Source of the DNA: Actinoalloteichus fjordicus
GTDB lineage: Bacteria; Actinomycetota; Actinomycetes; Mycobacteriales; Pseudonocardiaceae
Direction of reading: 5' to 3'
Assembly: GCF_001941625.1 (NCBI RefSeq)
Contig: NZ_CP016076.1
Location: forward strand, 310,001-374,000
DNA length: 64,000 nt
The notes beneath the pieces were generated by a model. It was given only the letters and a program-made list of their open reading frames with translations, was not told the DNA's origin and ran no database searches. Positions 61,985 through 64,000 of the stretch are shown here, in pieces (within the stretch, counting starts at the first letter, position 1; the number at the start of each line of letters is the position of its first letter). Position numbers and translations under genes: made by a program.

Positions 61985-62797
61985 TCAGTGCTGGTCGTCC
62001 TGCGTGTTGGCGCGCGGCTCGGAGGGCGCTCCCATCGGCACCTGGAGCGAGATCGGCCCCGCGTTCTCGAAGACGAACACGATCTCCAGGTTGATTCCCG
62101 GCTGGAGGTCGTTGATCAGGTCGGTCAGCGTCACCGTGATCACGTCGTCCTCGAGCGGCAGCCTGTTCTGGGCGTTCGCCTGGCTGGACGGCGTGCTCGT
62201 CGAGGTCGCGTCGTCGGTGGCGTCGTCACCCTCGGTGTCAGCACCCGCGGCATCGTCACCCGCAGCGTCGTCACCCTCGGTGCCTGCCGCATCGCCCTCG
62301 ACGTCACCGTTCTCGGGGTCGACTTCGACGGTGGACGGGCTTGTCGAACCCTGTTCCTCCTGCTCAGCGAGCCTGCGCTGCGCGTCGGTCCAGTCCGCCG
62401 GGTCGACGGTCGCCACGACCGTGGTCCCGCCGGGGATCTCCGTGTCGCCCTCGACCTCGACGAGCGCGGCCGAAGGGCTGGTGATCTCGACCAGCCGGTC
62501 CGTCGTCCTGCCGGTGTTCACCAGGGTCATGCTCAGCGGAATACTGGAGCCCGCCGGGTAGAAGTGGTCCTCGCCGACCGGGAAGAGGAGCTGTGCGTCA
62601 CGCACCGCCATGTCCCCGACGTCGCCGTTGATGCCGTTGATGACCGGTTCCTTGCGGGAGGTCTGAGTGATCTGACCTGCACTGCAGCCGCTCACAACCA
62701 GGGCGAGGCCTGCTGCCAGCGCTGCGGGGATCAGGCGTCCTCGGGACGGGCGGCCTGCGCCGAGCCCATTCCGCACCGTCTGCTCTACGCGTCTCAA
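61985..62797 (-). CDS. lpqE: LpqE-like lipoprotein
   Basis: 270 residues. Lipobox LVVSGCSAG: the Cys would be lipidated after cleavage. Then a beta-sandwich domain (INGDVGDMAVRDAQLLFPVG, YPAGSSIPLSMTLVNTG, ITSPSAALVEVEGDTEIPGG, LINDLQPGINLEIVFVFENAGPISLQVPM). This matches LpqE of M. tuberculosis (Rv3584), next to radA and carD there too; the fold is related to periplasmic copper chaperones but function is unproven. An acidic Ala/Gly/Asp/Thr-rich insert of about 55 residues interrupts the domain. Unusual TTG start, supported by a near-perfect AGGAGGA six bases upstream. Confidence 0.85.
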   Translation of the reverse strand: MRRVEQTVRNGLGAGRPSRGRLIPAALAAGLALVVSGCSAGQITQTSRKEPVINGINGDVGDMAVRDAQLLFPVGEDHFYPAGSSIPLSMTLVNTGRTTDRLVEITSPSAALVEVEGDTEIPGGTTVVATVDPADWTDAQRRLAEQEEQGSTSPSTVEVDPENGDVEGDAAGTEGDDAAGDDAAGADTEGDDATDDATSTSTPSSQANAQNRLPLEDDVITVTLTDLINDLQPGINLEIVFVFENAGPISLQVPMGAPSEPRANTQDDQH

Positions 62798-63094
62798 TGC
62801 GGGTCCTCCTCGTAGACCGTGCCCAGACCAGGCTCCTGACGGGCCCGAGCCCGTGACCTCCTGCGCAGCCTAACCAACGCCGCCAGGCGCCGTGACATCA
62901 AGTCCCGACGAACCGTCCGAGGTATTAGTCCACAATGGACCGTCTGGTGGATCTTCTGCCGACGCCCTTGCATGGCCTTCGGCCGTTTGTCAACCCCGGA
63001 CACTGGCGCTGACCTGCGCCGAAGGTTGGTCGGTCGGCCGGACGTGAATTGTCCTGCGTGTTAAGATGGCACCAGCGAAAGGGGCAGAGGACAC
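62798..63094. other. Divergent lpqE-carD promoter region
   Basis: TAAGAT at 63062-63067 with TTGTCC about 10 bases further upstream suggests the carD -10; the spacing to that -35 is short. GCAGAGG before 63095 is the carD ribosome site. No gene. Confidence 0.45.
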
Positions 63095-63583
63095 ATGGTT
63101 TTCAAGGTCGGAGAGACCGTCGTCTACCCGCACCACGGTGCCGCTCTCATCGAAGCAATCGAGACCCGTGTGATCAAGGGCGAGGAGAAGAAGTATCTCG
63201 TCCTGAAGGTAGCGCAGGGCGACCTCACCGTGCGCGTTCCCGCAGACAACGCCGAGATCGTCGGTGTGCGGGACGTCGTGGGACAGGAGGGCCTTAATCG
63301 GGTCTTCGAGGTGCTGCGTGCTCCCCACACCGAGGAGCCGACCAACTGGTCTCGGCGGTATAAGGCCAATCTTGAGAAGCTCGCCTCCGGCGATGTGAAC
63401 AAGGTTGCCGAAGTGGTGCGCGATCTCTGGCGGCGTGAGAAAGATCGCGGTCTGTCCGCGGGCGAGAAGCGCATGCTGGCCAAGGCACGACAGATACTGG
63501 TCAGCGAATTGGCCCTGGCCGAGGGCACCGACGAAGGCAAGGCCGAGACTCTCCTCGACGAGGTCCTGGCGACCGCTTCGTGA
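63095..63583 (+). CDS. carD: CarD transcription regulator (RNA polymerase beta-binding)
   Basis: Stabilises open promoter complexes at rRNA and other housekeeping promoters. 162 residues, the mycobacterial length. N-terminal RNA polymerase interaction domain [20 protein letters not shown]...[14 protein letters not shown], and a C-terminal helical DNA-binding domain. Trp85, which wedges into the -10 fork in M. tuberculosis CarD, is present at the same number ([17 protein letters not shown]). ispD follows after 36 bases, probably in one transcript, as in mycobacteria. Confidence 0.96.
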   Translation: MVFKVGETVVYPHHGAALIEAIETRVIKGEEKKYLVLKVAQGDLTVRVPADNAEIVGVRDVVGQEGLNRVFEVLRAPHTEEPTNWSRRYKANLEKLASGDVNKVAEVVRDLWRREKDRGLSAGEKRMLAKARQILVSELALAEGTDEGKAETLLDEVLATAS

Positions 63584-63619
63584 GTCGGACATCCTGAGTA
63601 AACCGAGAAGTAGCTGACA

Positions 63620-64000
63620 GTGAGTGTCATCGCGGTCGTGCCTGCGGCCGGACGTGGCGAGCGGCTGGGCGCCCAGGTGCCCAAGGCGTTGGTCGAGGTG
63701 GCAGGCGAGCCGTTATTGGTACATGCCGTGCACGGCCTGCTGGCTGCGGGGTGTGTCGACCACGTGGTGGTCGCCGCACCTGCGGCCGAGGTCGGTGTGG
63801 TCGTGGCGGCCGTACGGCGCTTCGAGTCCCAGGTCAGCGTGGTGGTGGGCGGCGCTGAACGTGGCGACTCAGTGCGCCTCGCACTGCGCGCGGGCCTGCG
63901 GACGCTGGCCGACGTCGATGTGGTTCTGGTCCACGATGCCGCGCGCGCCTTCACCCCGGTCGAGGTCATCCGCTCCGTGGTCGACACGGTGCGGGCAGGC
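63620..64000 (+). CDS. ispD: 2-C-methyl-D-erythritol 4-phosphate cytidylyltransferase, 5' part
   Basis: Third step of the MEP isoprenoid pathway. The reading frame from GTG 63620 stays open to the window edge (127 codons). It encodes VIAVVPAAGRGERLGAQVPKAL, the nucleotide-binding Gly-rich loop, then AGEPLLVHAVHGLL, VVVGGAERGDSV and VLVHDAARAFTP, all IspD signatures. The 3' end lies outside. Follows carD as in M. tuberculosis Rv3583c-Rv3582c. Confidence 0.93.
   Translation, partial: MSVIAVVPAAGRGERLGAQVPKALVEVAGEPLLVHAVHGLLAAGCVDHVVVAAPAAEVGVVVAAVRRFESQVSVVVGGAERGDSVRLALRAGLRTLADVDVVLVHDAARAFTPVEVIRSVVDTVRAG

Overview
The window is a chromosomal segment of a high-GC actinomycete. GC is about 70%, GTG starts are common, the tRNA gene encodes its own CCA, and Lsr2, CarD, MhuD and an actinobacterial (zinc-finger-free) TopA are present. 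Gene content and order resemble, in inverted orientation, the Mycobacterium tuberculosis stretch from topA (Rv3646c) through holB, dacB, tilS, hpt, ftsH, fol, pan, lysS, lsr2, clpC1, mhuD, mutY, radA, lpqE and carD to ispD (Rv3582c); this comparison is recalled, not computed. A Pseudonocardiaceae-type organism is the best guess (inference).

Layout. 0-10.6 kb: proton-pumping pyrophosphatase, a small unknown gene, topA, a small membrane protein, an MFS-thymidylate kinase fusion with a degenerate kinase site, holB, then tRNA-Thr(CGT). 11-24.8 kb: an insertion relative to the mycobacterial order, with a GNAT acetyltransferase, a secreted metallophosphoesterase, dnaE1, a HelR-type RNA polymerase recycling ATPase preceded by a rifamycin-associated element, a secreted S1 protease, a MarR-efflux pump operon with a large palindromic operator, and soluble pyrophosphatase. 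25-32 kb: PBP4-type carboxypeptidase, a DUF2342 zinc metalloprotease, tilS and hpt, interrupted by an Xre/DUF5753-DUF397 (WhiJ-like) module with a divergent unknown gene and a nested palindrome between them. 32-46.7 kb: ftsH-folE-folP-folB-folK-DUF3180, membrane proteins including a PrsW protease, and a DUF2520 protein-panC-panD-coaX operon. 46.8-53 kb: lysS, lsr2, fhuF with an iron box, clpC. 53-64 kb: EEP-family protein, mhuD-sir2 pair, a 2H-phosphoesterase-like protein, mutY, a LAXTG-anchored protease, radA, lpqE, carD and the 5' end of ispD.

Functional themes. Folate, pantothenate/CoA and tRNA maintenance genes form tight operons with 4-nt or 1-nt overlaps. Membrane energetics and pyrophosphate disposal are represented twice (membrane-bound and soluble pyrophosphatases). 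Iron and heme use is represented by fhuF and mhuD. Stress control is represented by clpC, ftsH, lsr2 and carD. The best candidates for regulated accessory biology are helR with its RAE, the marR-efflux operon and the Xre/DUF397 module. I found no IS element, prophage, CRISPR array, rRNA or integrase.
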